Positions 24,490 through 36,022 of a DNA stretch of 64,000 bases are shown here, piece by piece. The first letter of the stretch is position 1; every line of letters starts with the position of its first letter. Both the position numbers and the translations under genes were made by a program. The notes beneath the pieces were generated by a model. That model searched no databases, was not told the origin of the DNA, and worked only from the letters and a program-made list of their open reading frames with translations. Origin of the DNA: Alnus glutinosa (lineage: Eukaryota > Streptophyta > Magnoliopsida > Fagales > Betulaceae); the NCBI RefSeq assembly GCF_958979055.1, contig NC_084887.1, positions 10,256,501 through 10,320,500 on the forward strand, in the 5' to 3' direction.

Positions 24490-24603
24490 TTCGATTGGAA
24501 TCAGATTTACAACTTAGTTTCAAGGGAGTGTCGATGGCTCGAAAATGGGTTGCCTATTCATGCTTACAAGAAGGATGTTCTTCGACAAATTCATTACGAA
24601 CAG
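24490..24603 (+). pseudogene. DEAH11/12-type RNA helicase exon fragment, unit 1
   Basis: An open stretch of 38 codons reads FDWNQIYNLVSRECRWLENG, then LPIHAYKKDVLRQIHYEQ, and stops exactly at a GT donor (CAG|GTTTGT). In plant DEAH11/DEAH12 helicases (DEAH box plus RING/IBR domains) this segment lies just before the Walker A motif, which would be on the next exon. No Walker A or later exon follows here and no intact start precedes it, so it is a stranded exon. A frameshifted copy lies at the same place in F-box unit 2 (42498-42610). Confidence 0.75.
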
Positions 24604-25431
24604 GTTTGTTTGTTAATTTTTTTCGTGATTTCCTTGTGGGTTTTGAATTTATGTTTTGAAAATTTTGTCCTTATTTTTTAAGTTTTATGATATTTTTTTC
24701 GGGGGTGAGTTGTATATATAACTATTTTTTTTTTTTTATGAGTTTGGAGGAATATTGGTGGGAAAGATTCTAAGATGATAACATATTGTTTATATAAATG
24801 TATGGGGTGCAAATAAGGGTATACAACCGGTTGTGGTTTTGACTTTTCTTTATGTACTTATAAAAAAGAAAAAAGAAAAAGAAAAAAAAGCTTCTTGTTG
24901 AGGAAGCAATGGATGTCACTTTGCATGTACACTCTTGTAGTTGTGGGGTTTACCAGATAACTATCCTCCTGAATCAGCGTCTACTGCCCTCAAATCTTTT
25001 TTTTTTTAAAAAAATTTCTCTTATTTTTTCAGTTGAAAATTTTTGTGTCAATTTTTAAGACATGTAGTCATAATATATTAATGGATATTTGTTTTGAAAT
25101 AATGTTCATTGGTCCATTGTTATATCTTTTATATTTCATGACAAAGAAAGGTGAAACATATTTGAATTCTGGAAAAATACAATTTAGCTCTCCAAACTAT
25201 CATCATTTTTTCGGATGCCCCCCCCAAAAAAAAATTATCAAGGCTTGCACTCCAGCCTCCCAAACTACCAAAACCTTTGAAAAATGTCATTTTTTGCGAA
25301 ATATCTCCATAATACCCCTGACACGTGTCATTTTTCAATTAAAAAAAATAATAAAAATTTAAAAAGATTTAAAAAATAAATAAACTAAAATCTTATTTCT
25401 TACTTTTATTTTTTTAAAAAAGATGGGTGCT
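24604..25431. repeat. Far upstream flank shared by F-box units 1 and 2
   Basis: 24604-25140 aligns with 42611-43130. It includes a truncated hAT left end (AGGGTATACAACCGGTTG near 24815, matching AGGGGTGTACAACCGTTTG near 42812) followed by the same A-rich run and an unrecognised segment. The insertion and its truncation therefore predate the unit duplication. From 25180 the DNA is unrelated to unit 2 and leads to the AAA-ATPase fragment. Confidence 0.75.
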
Positions 25432-25978
25432 TGGGGTAGCGTTATTTCTCAACCGCGACCCGATCTTCCCGACACCCCTCCAGCCACCGTTTGTTTGCAA
25501 CACCGCGATGACTGGTTTTATAGCCCGGCTTGGCGAGTTCTAATTTGCAATCATCAGCTCCCTGATCTTGGCCGAGCTCAAGCTTGCCCCGCTTTGAAAA
25601 ATATCCTCCACCTGAGAGAAAAACTTGTAATCCTTAAGCTACAGGTAGCTATTGGCCAACGTTTTGAATGCTAAAAAATCACAGAGAGAAAAATGGATGT
25701 GAACATCAACGAACAAGTTCAAGGCCGTTGATTTCTCCGTCAGAAACCGATCGAGATCTTCCAAAATGATGATAGACTTGCTCGTCGTTTGTAACAAAAC
25801 AAAATTCAGATTGGAATCATTCATAGCCTTCAAAAGATCAATATCATAGACATCAAAAGATAGGAAATTAGCCAGGTCCGCATTCGAAGAGGTGGGGACG
25901 AGTTCGCCGAGCTGAAAGCAGGTATCGTGCCCAACGACGATGCTGAAAAGAAGTAGTACGTCCTTCGGTCGATCGCAA
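25432..25978 (-). pseudogene. AAA-ATPase (BCS1/ASD-like) fragment with internal deletion
   Basis: The minus strand encodes NADLANFLSFDVYDIDLLKA, MNDSNLNFVLLQTTSKSIII, LEDLDRFLTEKSTAL, then VDVHIHFSLCDFLAFKTLAN and, after a frame change, KFFSQVEDIFQSGASLS and NSPSRAIKPVIAVLQT. This is the C-terminal half of a plant AAA-ATPase. The Walker B region is LEDLDR. About 60-70 residues between STAL and VDVHIHF, normally holding the sensor and arginine-finger segment, are deleted, and the frame has breaks. The family is largely intronless, so the lack of introns does not show that it is retro-copied. AT-rich blocks bound both ends. Unit 2 has nothing comparable. Confidence 0.8.
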
Positions 25979-26413
25979 TATTTTTTTTTTAAAAAAAATT
26001 ATTATTTTTTAATTTTTAATTTTTTTAATTATTTAATAATTAAAGTATAAAATTTGAGTAAATAAGTGATTAAAGTTAATTTAGTGTCCTTAAAAATGTT
26101 AGGGAATATTTTTAAAGTCCAAAGAAAATAGAAAATAGAAATAATAGAAATGAAATTAGAAAAAAAAATATAAAAGAAAAGAAAAGAAAAAGTAAAAGAA
26201 AAGTCAAAAGGAAAATTTAAAGAAAGAAAAAAGAAGTGGCTTGATGGCCATTTTACATGGCCATTCGGCCATTTAAAGAAATGGCCACGTGGGTCATTTA
26301 AAACATGAAAGCCAAATGGTCATCAAGGAAAAAGGGGGACATGGGTGGCATTTTTAAAAAACAAAGGGGGGCATGATGACCACCTAAAACTAAAAGGCCA
26401 AATGGCCTTTCTA

Positions 26414-27544
26414 TGGTGCGTTTGGTTTGAATGAATATTCAATATTCGAACCGGGTTTTTATTCAAAAATTCAAACTCGGAACCAAGTTGAATAAAACCC
26501 ACAGGCACTTGAATAAAGTTTGAATTCAGTTTGGATTTCAAGGTGATGATGCGTGAATTCAAGCTGACGTTTCTGGACAAGATGCACGCTTTCTTTTTTC
26601 CTCTGTTGCAATTTCTCTTATTTTAATATTTTTTAAAATCCATCATTTTTTTTCTTCAAGAAAAATAGAAAAATGCGGTGGCCTGCGAGCCACCCCAAGG
26701 GTCGGGGAGTGGCCGCGCGCCACCCCGCGACCTCTGGGGTGGCTTTCGAGCCACCTCGGGTGGATTTCGAGCCACCCCGGGTGGATTTCGAGGTGGCCTG
26801 AAAGCCACCCCTAAGCCTTATGGGTGGCCAGAAGGCCACCCCTGGGGCCAGGGGTGGTCGCGCGCCACCCTTTGAGCCCTAGGGGTGGCTTTCGGGTCAC
26901 CCCAAATGGATCCAGGGGTGACCGTGCGGCTACCCCCAGTGGCCGGGGTTGGCCGCGTGCCACCCCCTGAGCACTACGGGTGGCTTTCGGGCCACCCCAA
27001 ATGGATTTCGGGGTGGCCCGAAAGCCGTCCCTAAGCCTTAGAGGTGGTTTTCGGGCCACCCCTGGGGCCGGGGGTGGCCACGCGGCTACCCCCAGTGGTC
27101 GGGGATGGCCGCGCGGCTACCCCCAGTGGCCTGGGGGTGGCTTTCGAGCCACCCCAAATGGATCCAGGGGTGGCCGGCAGCCACCCCAAAACATTATATA
27201 TATATATATATATTAAACAAAAATAAAAATAAAATTTTAGTTTTTAATTTTTTTTTGTTATTCTTTTTATTATTAGTTTTATTATTTTTCAATTTCTAAA
27301 CATTAACACTTATTTTCATAACACTAATCATTATACACAACTTTTCATACAATCTAATCATTTTCAATAACTTTTTACCATTATAAAACACTTTTTTTCA
27401 ATCTCAAAAATTCAACACCCAAACACATATTCAAAAAGAATCTGAATTATATTCAACATCCAAACACATTTTCATTGTGTTGAAATTCGCAATCAGATTC
27501 AGAAAATTATTCATATTCGAAATATTCAACACCCAAACGCACCA
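26414..27544. mobile_element. TIR element, about 1.13 kb, with GC-rich repeat core
   Basis: The left end TGGTGCGTTTGG and the right end CCAAACGCACCA are perfect inverted repeats, followed inward by TTGAAT/ATTCAA words near both ends. TA flanks each side (26412-26413, 27545-27546), though it could be part of the repeat. There is no transposase; the centre is the minisatellite at 26672-27188. The superfamily is not settled (a TA duplication would suggest Tc1/mariner-like). Confidence 0.65.
26672..27188. repeat. GC-rich minisatellite of about 20-40-bp palindromic units
   Basis: Variants of GGGTGGC-TTTCGGGCCACCCC and GGTGGCCGCGCGCCACCCC repeat in both orientations. Every unit is rich in the mirror pair GGGTGGC/GCCACCC, so the whole block can fold extensively. 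It is sharply GC-rich against an AT-rich background. Open frames across it in both strands (60-82 codons) are a by-product of the repetition. Confidence 0.85.
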
Positions 27545-28998
27545 TAAAATACACAGAGGCGTCGTGCGCCTCTTTTATTAAAAGGGGCAGAAACCCATTT
27601 GTTTTCAAAAGTTCCAGATTTTTGAGGTATTTTTTTCAACTCTTCTCTTTGGTTTTTTCTTGATCTATAAAGATCTAACCATCCAAATTTAAATCCGATT
27701 TCGGTAACATGATCTATGAAGCCCGATCTACGTTTTCACCAATCGTTTTGAGGTAAAACACTAAATTTATGATTTCGTAATTTTGAGTTAAAATATTGAA
27801 ATGTGAGTTTAATCTAGTGTTTTCTTTAGGTAATAGGTTACTTGGAACTAGCTTGAGACTACCCAAACTATGAGATTTGGTTTGGTGAATTTTGGTGAGT
27901 TTCCTTAAACCCTAACTTTTGGGTTATGTATTTTAATTGAGATTTCTTGTGTCTAATCCTAAGTAAACCTTATGGGTTAGTGTTATTAATGTTTAAATAG
28001 CAATATTATGTTATGGGTTAGTAAAATAAATTATGGTTTAAGTTTGGAAACTCTAATTTGATGGGTTAAATTAATTTAAGGTTTTTAAGTGTTAGAACCT
28101 AGATTGTTAATTTGTAAAAATAAGTATTTATGGGTTATGTTCTAATGTTAGTAAAAATAAATAATTATGGGTATTTAGTTTAAATAGTATTTTCGAGGTT
28201 AACCCTAAGACTTTTTTATGGGTTAATGTTATTTTAAATGTGTTAATGAATTATGTTAATAAGTAAATAATTATTGTAAAAAATTAATGAAAATAATTTT
28301 AGGGTTAATAATATTAGTGAAAATAATTTATAGATTAGTGAATATAATTTGTGATTAGTATTTGATGTTATAGGCAATTATTTTAGATGGTGATTTTAAT
28401 GTCTAACCCCAAGTAAATACTTTGGGTTGGTGATAATTCAGTTTAGTTAGTGTCGAGATTTATGGGTGTGTAATTGGGACCCTTAAAATATTATGGGTTT
28501 TCCAAGGGTTAGCTTTTGAGCAATTTAAGAGTTAAATGTCAAATAATGTGCAATGTGTATGTTCACAGTGATACATTGCAAGGTGGTGTCTAGGAGACCT
28601 AATGCTTAATATCCGCGCAGCCAAGGTGAGAGTATTCTACTCACTGAGAAAAATTACTTTTTATGTATTTTAGAGAAATGCAAATAATGTGTTTTCTTAC
28701 CGAACCGACAATATGTTAATTATATGTTTTGGATGTTTTGAGTAATTTTAATTATGTTGAAATATGACAATAATGTTTATGTGATTTAAGATGATTTGAG
28801 ATATGAGTATGAAATATGTTTGACGTATTGAGATATGATTTGAAGTGTTATTGTCTACTGCGGCTGAAAATTTAAGTTATTCAAATTGTTTGAGAAAATG
28901 ACATGTTGAACTGTTTATGTTTTATGAATAAAGCATGTGTTAAAGTCATGTCCATGAAATTAAATGTATAGTATTTGAGCATGAGCATTGAGCATGAC

Positions 28999-29338
28999 AC
29001 GAACAAGACCAGGGTTCAATTCCCTTAGGCAAACGAATAAGACCGGGGTTCAATTCCCTTAGGCATCGAACAAGACCATGGTTCAATTCTCTTAGACAAA
29101 TGAATAAGACCGGGGTTCAATTTCCTTAGGCATCGAACAAGACTGGGGTTCAATTCCCTTAGGCAAACGAACAAGACCGGGGTTCAATTCGGTTAGGCAT
29201 ACGAATAAGACTGGGGTTCAATTCCCTTAGGCATCGAACAAGACCGGGCTTCAATTCCCTTAGGCAAACGAATAAGACTGGGGTTCAATTCCCTTAGGCA
29301 TCGAACAAGACCGGGGTTCAATTCTCTTAGGCAAACGA
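28999..29338. repeat. Ten-copy 33-35-bp tandem repeat
   Basis: Ten consecutive copies follow the pattern CGAA(C/T)AAGACCGGGGTTCAATTCCCTTAGGCA(T/AA). Copies with CGAATAAG and CGAACAAG partly alternate, suggesting that the amplified unit was often a dimer of about 67 bp. It lies within the LTR-like block. Confidence 0.93.
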
Positions 29339-30285
29339 ACGACAAGCATGCATAGCATTTGTTTTATAATAAATGAATTGTTTTCACGTTATGATAATTT
29401 TATGCTAGACGTATTAATATGCATAAGAGTCTCAATGGAAAAGAACTTATGTATATTTCTATCGAATGGTTGCATGATTTAGATGCCATTGTTTTTTTAG
29501 TCTTACTAAATCAAAGGTAATATAGTAGGTGAGAATGTATGTAGTTGTTTCTAACAATGGAACTTCTACGTATAAGCTTAACTGCGTAGTATGCTTTAAA
29601 TGTTTTCTATTAGTCGGTGTTTGCTATATCAGCTATAGTGGTTTTCAAACAAAAGTTTATAAAATTAGTGGCTGTTATAGTGTACGCATGACTAGAAAAG
29701 AAAAGTTAGTTCTTTGCGAAAACTCAGTGAATAGTATACCTCTGAGGTTTTAGTGTAATTATTTATGCTAATACGGTGGGCTCATAATTCTACTTGTGCG
29801 GATGCGGCAACCCCCACAATTGTGCAGACATTGATGCTTTGGTTGCAGGTTATGCGGATATAGATATTGACACGTCCACCTAGCGTATGAGATGCTATGA
29901 TTGGAGCATATTGCGATAGTCATAAGTCACAAACTCAAGGTTAGTCTGTATTTTGAGTATTTTATTTATGGCTCGTGTCTTACGTGGCACATGTATTTGT
30001 TGAGCCTGTATTTTAGTATGTAAATAGTGTAATATGTCTTATAAGCCTTAAGTAGATAAACTTGTAAATTACTCTTGTTGTAATTAACTGTTATGTATTA
30101 GATATATTTCCACGTATGATATGTGTTCCACTGCACATTGATTATGATATTCCGCTGTTAGATTTAACTTTGATTATCAGGTGCATGTTATGGGGCATGT
30201 GCCATATGTTGGCTGAGCGACATGTAGTCGTGCCACTGTGAAGATCCGTTTGTATGTTTTCAAAAAAAAAAAAAGGGTCGTCACA

Positions 30286-31228
30286 GTAATAACTACACCA
30301 GTATATTATTTACTCTTTGGCCTCCATTTGAATTTCTACCATCAATATGATTTGTATTATAATTGTCAAACTTTGTGTTTGGTGGCGCTTAAGACCAGAC
30401 AAATAGAACCCTCTTGCAAAAAGACGAAAGAAAATGGTCTCCAAAAGTTCAAGCCAATAAAGACATCAAGGATTCATAGATATACACTCATTTAAGTTCT
30501 GGGAAGAAAGTGTATTGGTGTAATACTTCATCTATCTAAAGAGGTTTACCTTGGAAAATAGATTCACTTTCCCTCTTTTTGGAATGGAATTATTTCAGAT
30601 ACTGTGGAAATGTGACGTTTGTAGGTTATTATCCAGGTTACATAATTATCCCACATCAGGAATAAATGTTGGAAACAAGACATCTCTACAGACATGCCCA
30701 TTCAAACCAGTACACAGCACCCCGCTGCACTTACACTAAATGCAGTAATGCAATACTATTTTCATGTATTGCTCTACTAAGCAGTTCGTGTGGAAATCAA
30801 GTGCTACGTGCAAGGCTAGTTTTTGTTTCGAAACTATAAAAGATGGTACGTTCAATGTAAGACTTCCCAACAAATTGACCAAGTATTGGGTTCTCCCAGT
30901 CATGAGTATGTATCTCCTGTTTGTTTTGGTTTCTTGATGTGTCTTGGGCACAAGTTTCCTCCAAAACCTTGTATACTATTAGGCTCTAAATCATTCACCT
31001 CCAAAATTGCTTAGAAAATGGAGAAAGCCATCCCAGTTGTATACTATTAGGTTCATTTTTATGACAAGGACAACCCGTCATGAACAGAACCAATGGCTTG
31101 CTCAGGTGGTGTATAGCACAAAAGGCCTTTTCTTCATTAGCTTCAAAAAGATCCAAATAGGAAAAGTCGAACCATATAAGAAAAATTTGGAAGGATATCA
31201 TGATTTGGGTCATCCATATCACACAGAG
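30286..31228. repeat. 3' flank of F-box unit 2, left part
   Basis: It aligns with 17539-18439 in unit 1 at high identity. It starts abruptly after the LTR-like end at 30285 and stops at the retrotransposon insertion site (CAGAG at 31224-31228); the alignment resumes at 39199. No gene recognised. Confidence 0.88.
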
Positions 31229-31568
31229 TGATGTAGGGTGATTAATCAGAGAAATAAAGCAAGAATTCAAGAGGAAGAAGAAGCAGAAATTAAGAAAGAA
31301 AGAAGGAAGAAAGCCGAAAGAGAGGGAGAAAATAGAGAGAAAACATGGCGGAGCACGCTCAATTAATCAATATTCTTCCAAAAATTGCCTTAGTCTCCAG
31401 TAAACAATGTTTAAATAGTAAAATAACAACCCTAATTAAACCCTAGAAGGGCTATGAGTGGGCTAAATAACTAAAATAAATAAAGGCTATAATTAAAGCC
31501 CATTATTACAACCCAAATAAATAAAGCCCAAATAGGTAACTAAATAGAATAACAAGATGTCCGCATCA
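31229..31568 (-). repeat. 3' LTR of the chromovirus
   Basis: 340 bp, TGATGTAGGG...CGCATCA on the plus strand. It differs from the partner LTR by scattered substitutions and a few small indels, including 4 bp in an AAGAAAG run, so the insertion is not recent. Confidence 0.93.
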
Positions 31569-31727
31569 ACTCTCCCGGGGTGGGAGAAAAACTCAACTCC
31601 ATCGACTAGTCAACTCTCAACAAACTGCAGTAAATCACCCAACCATAAGCTAAGTGGTTGAGCGAGCCTCTTCCAACATCCATAAACACGTGTGAGTGGA
31701 GGGCAAAATCTGATGTCCCCACCAACT

Positions 31728-34700
31728 CCTCTGGAACGGGTGTGCGGTGATCCAGGCAAAGGAAGATCCTGCTGACTCCGATAAAGCTCAAGTAAATCTG
31801 GATCAAGCTGCTGGAGTGTCTCTCTGGGAATCCAGGCACAATCTGAATTAGGTCGATCTACCCAACGGACAAGGAAACGTTGTACCTCTCCATTTTTGGC
31901 AACACAATCTGTTCATCTAAAATAGCATCAATTTTATCTTTGTGTGCTGTGATAGATGGTACTGCCGTAGGGGTGGCAATAGGTTCAGGGTCAAGGTCCA
32001 CAGATGGAGGTAGAAAAGGATCATTGGAGGGGTTAAAATGGCCTTTGTATGCAACTAGATCCTCAACATTGAAAGTAGAGTGGTAACCAAAATGTGATGG
32101 CAGATCAATGACATATGCATTTGGACCAACTCGCTTTAAATTTTAAAAGGACCATCACTACGAGCTTGTAATTTGGATGCGGATCTAGGTGGACGTCCCT
32201 CCAGTCAAATTTGAATCATAACATAATCCCCAATATTAAATTCAACATGTCGTCTATGCAAATCAACTCTAAGTTTATATGATGCATTACTTGCTTCAAG
32301 TTGTTTATTGATCTCAATATGCAATTCATGAAGATGTTGTGCAAATGCTTCAGTTGACATAGACACACTAGCATGGGGGGTCATGAGAATAAGGTCTAAA
32401 GGCTTCCTAGGCTTATAACCACGAACAACTTCAAAGGGACTCATACCTAAAGACTGATTCACAGAACTATTATAGGCAATTTGAGCTGTAGGGAGGATCA
32501 AATCCCAATTTCGAAGATTTTCCTAGACTAGACACCTTAATAAATCGCCAAGATTGCGATTAATAACCTCAATCTGACCATCCATCTAAGGGTGGTAAGC
32601 AGTGGAAAATTTTAATGTAGTACCAACCATATGCTAAAGAGTTCTCTAGAAATGACTGGTGAAACGAACATCCCTATCAGAAACAATAGTCTTAGGAAGG
32701 CCATACAATTTGACAATCTCGCTAAAATACAACCTAGTGATCCTAGACGGATCTGAAGTCTTGCTACATGGGATGAAGTGAGCCATTTTCGAGAAACGGT
32801 CCACTACCGCGAAAATAGAGTCCTGTTTATTTGGGGTACATGGGAGTCTTAACACAAAATCCATATTGACGTCTTGCCAGGGGCAACTAGGAACGGGAAA
32901 GGGCGTGTAGATACCAGTGTTTTGTCTCTTTTGTATGGCCAGCTGACAGGTGTTACAGGTGCTAACTATCTTAGCCACATCTTTCTTTAGGCTAGGCCAA
33001 TAAAATTGACGTTATACTTCCTCTATGGTCTTGTCACGTCCAAAATGTCCAGCCAAACCTCCAGCATGAATTTCCCATGCTTTGAAGTCTTGAACTGAAG
33101 TTCGAGGGATGCACAACTTGTTTTTAAAAAGATAACCAGCCTCAAGGCGGAAACCATCTATGGTATTCGACTGCCTGCTTTGCAAAGCGAGAAAAATATC
33201 CTTAAAGTCAGGACAAGAATCATACTCTTCCTTCAGCTTTTCAAAACCTATGACCTTGCCATTCATAACAGACAAAAGAAACCTGCAACGGCTCAGGGTA
33301 TCAGCTGCCTAGTTCTCAACACCTTTCCTATGTTTCAAAACAAAGGAATAAGCCTGTAAATATTCAACCCAACGACCATGCCTAGAATTCAACCTTTTCT
33401 GAGAGTTAAGGTAGCGAAGAGCCTCATGGTCTAAATAAAGAGCAAACTCCTGGGGAACAAATAATGGCACCAATAGCGCAAGGCCTGCACAAATGCATAC
33501 AATTCTTTGTCATAAGTAGAGTACCGTTGTTTGGCATCATTTAACTTCTCACTGAAATAAGCAACAGGGTGGCTTTCCTAGCTAACGACGCCACCTATTC
33601 CTACCCCTGAAACATCACACTCAACCTCAAAAACTTTGGAGAAGTTAGGAAGTCGCATGACAAGAGCTTCCGTCATTCGCTTCTTGACTAACCTCAAGGC
33701 CTTAGCCGCTTCCTGTGTCCAATGGAATTCTCCTTTCTTCATGCACTCCGTGATAGGAGCCGTGATTGTGCTAAACCCCTTGATGAAGCGACGATAAAAG
33801 GTAGCTAGACCATGAAAACTCTTGACGTCATGTATCGACTTGGGCTCAGGCCAACTAACAATGGCCTGAATCTTTGCAAGGTCAACAGATATGCCTGTAG
33901 AAGAGACAATGAATCCTAGGAAGACAACTTGGTTGGTGAAGAAGGAACACTTCTTCACATTAGCATATAGGCTTACATCACGAAGGGTAGAACAAACCTA
34001 TGTCAGATGATCTCGATGTTGTTCCTTGGTTTTACTGTAGATGAGTATGTCATCAAAGTAAACGACGAGGAACTTTCCTATGAAAGGCCGAAAGGCTTGT
34101 GTCATTACTCTCATAAAAGTACTCGGAGCATTGGTTAGTCCAAAAGGCATGACCAACCACTCATAAAGACCATCCTTCATCTTGAAAGCAGTTCTCCATT
34201 AATCACCCATGCGAATCCTAATTTGATGATACCCTCTCTTTAGATCAATCTTAGAAAATGTTATGGCACCAACCATCATGTTCAACATATCATCAAGCCT
34301 AGGGATGGGAAAGCGATACTTTACCGTGATCCTATTGATGGCACGATTATCGATGCACATCCTCCAAGAACCATCTTTCTTAGGAGTCAAAAGGGTAGGA
34401 ACTGCACAAGGGCTTAAACTTTCACGGATAAATCCTTTGTGAAGAAGTTCATCTACTTGCCTCTGTAGCTCGACATGCTCAGTGGGATTCATCCTACAAT
34501 GAGGCAAATTTGGAAGGGATGCTCCTGGAACAAGATCTATAGCATGTTGAATATCCTTTAAAGGAGGCAAATGGTCAAGGAGGTCCTTAGAGAAGACATC
34601 CTGAAATTCTTGAAGAAAAGACTGGGCCTTAGCAGGGGCCACGATTGGAGATTCCAAAGGAACCTCCATAACAACCACATCAAACACAACAATGTCATCC

Positions 34701-34950
34701 ACAAGTGTACGCTCAAATTCCATAGGGTTAATGATATTTAACCCTTTACGTTTTATAACCTTCTTTGCTTGTTGTGAAACCACAGGTTTTGGGGGTAAAG
34801 GGTTTAGATGGATCTTCTTTCCCTTAAACACAAAGGAACATGAGTTGGATCGACCATGGATGGTCACATCCAAGTCAAACAACCAAGGTCGACCCAGAAT
34901 GACATGACCAACATCCATAGGAATGACATCACACCATATATGGTCCTTAT
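31728..34950 (-). pseudogene. Chromovirus pol: protease tail, RT, RNase H, integrase, chromodomain
   Basis: In order on the minus strand: the protease C-terminus (VILGRPWLFDLDV) near 34900. Reverse transcriptase follows at about 34750-33990 ([47 protein letters not shown] with the catalytic FDD). The connection/RNase H region is at about 33960-33300 ([12 protein letters not shown]). Integrase comes next: zinc-binding part near 33020-33100 (GGLAGHFGRDKT), core at 32980-32646 (CNTCQLAIQK, VVDRFSKMAHFI), then PTAQIAYN and FNIGDYVMIQI to 32205. A chromodomain ends it at about 31905-31728 (RFLVRWVDRPNSDCAWIPRE). At least six breaks separate these blocks, so no polyprotein can be made. Chromodomains of such elements guide integration to heterochromatin. 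Confidence 0.9.
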
Positions 34951-35189
34951 ACTCAAAACTGGATAGGCACCAGATAACGTTCTTTCACAGCTATGGAAGA
35001 AGTATCAACCCACGAAACGCTATACGGTTGAGGGTGAGGGGTTGGTTACAACCGCAGACGGGACACAATAGTCACTGAAATGGCGTTAATGCAACTACCA
35101 CTATCCACAATGACCTTACAACCCTTACCATTAATTTTGATATAATTATGAAAAATAGCATGACGATGCCAGTCATCAGTATCTTTGGG

Positions 35190-36017
35190 TTAGGTCAGGG
35201 TACAATGGACAACACTTAACCGGGTTGTATCGGAAACAAGGAGCTGAGGACCTAGATCCACAAAAAGGGTCCTGATACAACTTAAGAATGTGTCCTTATC
35301 ATCACCCAAATCATCAAACTCTTCAAGCTTAGGTTCATAGACTTGATCTTCCAATGGCCCATCAATTACATCCTCACGTTCCTCAATGACTAGGGCTCGA
35401 CTAGGACAATTGGATGAAATATGGCCAAAACCCTTACAGTTGAAGCATTGCAAGTGAAAGAAAGTCTTAGGAATTTCTAGCCCTTTACTCTTATTCTCCC
35501 GTGCAGGAAAACTAGACGGTGGTGGCCCTAAAAGAGACCTAGAGGGAAGAGTGGGCGCTAAGGTGACGGAAAGACGATTATCACCACGCTTTCCATACAA
35601 CGTCCTAGTAATCGACTCGTAGTCTCTTACTAAAGAGTACGCATTATCAAGTGTAGTGACGTCCCGAAGGACAAGCTCACGTCTAAGATCATCTTTTAGG
35701 CCTTGTCTAAATCTACTCAAAGTCATGGCCTCGTCCTTAACTAAATGACACCTCATTCAAAATTCATCAAATTGAGTGACATACTCAATCACTGGCCGAG
35801 TGCCCTATGTAAGGGCATTCCATTGGTCCAACAAGTTACCCTTGTAAGATTGGGGTAAGTACTTCTCTTGCAGACGATGTTTCATTTCTTCCTAACTTTC
35901 AACAGGAGGCACATTGTGCCTCTTGAGGAGATCCTCTACACTTTCCCAAAAGAGTTGGGAGGTGCCAGTTAATTTCAAGTTGGTGAATTGAACTCTTCCA
36001 TTCTCAAGAACTCCATA
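35190..36017 (-). pseudogene. Chromovirus gag, C-terminal part with zinc knuckle
   Basis: It reads from YGVLENGRVQFTNLKLTG through LSRFRQGLKDDLRREL to the CCHC knuckle CFNCKGFGHISSNC. The longest open part is 35756-35190 and upstream codons include stops. It is continuous with 37565-38046 across the solo LTR insertion. Gag forms the particle and the knuckle binds RNA. Confidence 0.88.
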
Positions 36018-36022
36018 CCAAT

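Larger units (their letters stand above)
26040..30285 (+). mobile_element. Probable long LTR (solo or truncated), right end defined
   Basis: The right end ...GGGTCGTCACA at 30285 meets F-box unit sequence (GTAATAACTAC) exactly where unit 1 at 17539 runs on without a break. A TTTTATTAAAAGGGGC promoter-like word lies at about 27573-27588. No protein coding sequence is visible across 4 kb. These fit a long retrotransposon LTR. The left end and left target copy were not found; the left edge fades into an AT-rich block after the AAA-ATPase fragment, so 26040 is a guess. It contains a nested TIR element (26414-27544) and a 34-bp tandem array (28999-29338). Confidence 0.5.

Noticed and set aside
25180..26100. 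Pack-MULE carrying the AAA-ATPase fragment
   Set aside because: A left long-TIR-like stretch is suggestive, but I found no inverted partner on the right and no 9-bp duplication.
26633..27299. ORFs in both strands rich in ATP, GGFRA and PPL words
   Set aside because: By-products of the GC-rich minisatellite; both strands are open for the same reason.
28999..29338. tRNA gene array
   Set aside because: Only a B-box-like core is present. There is no A box, acceptor stem or cloverleaf, so it is listed as a tandem repeat.
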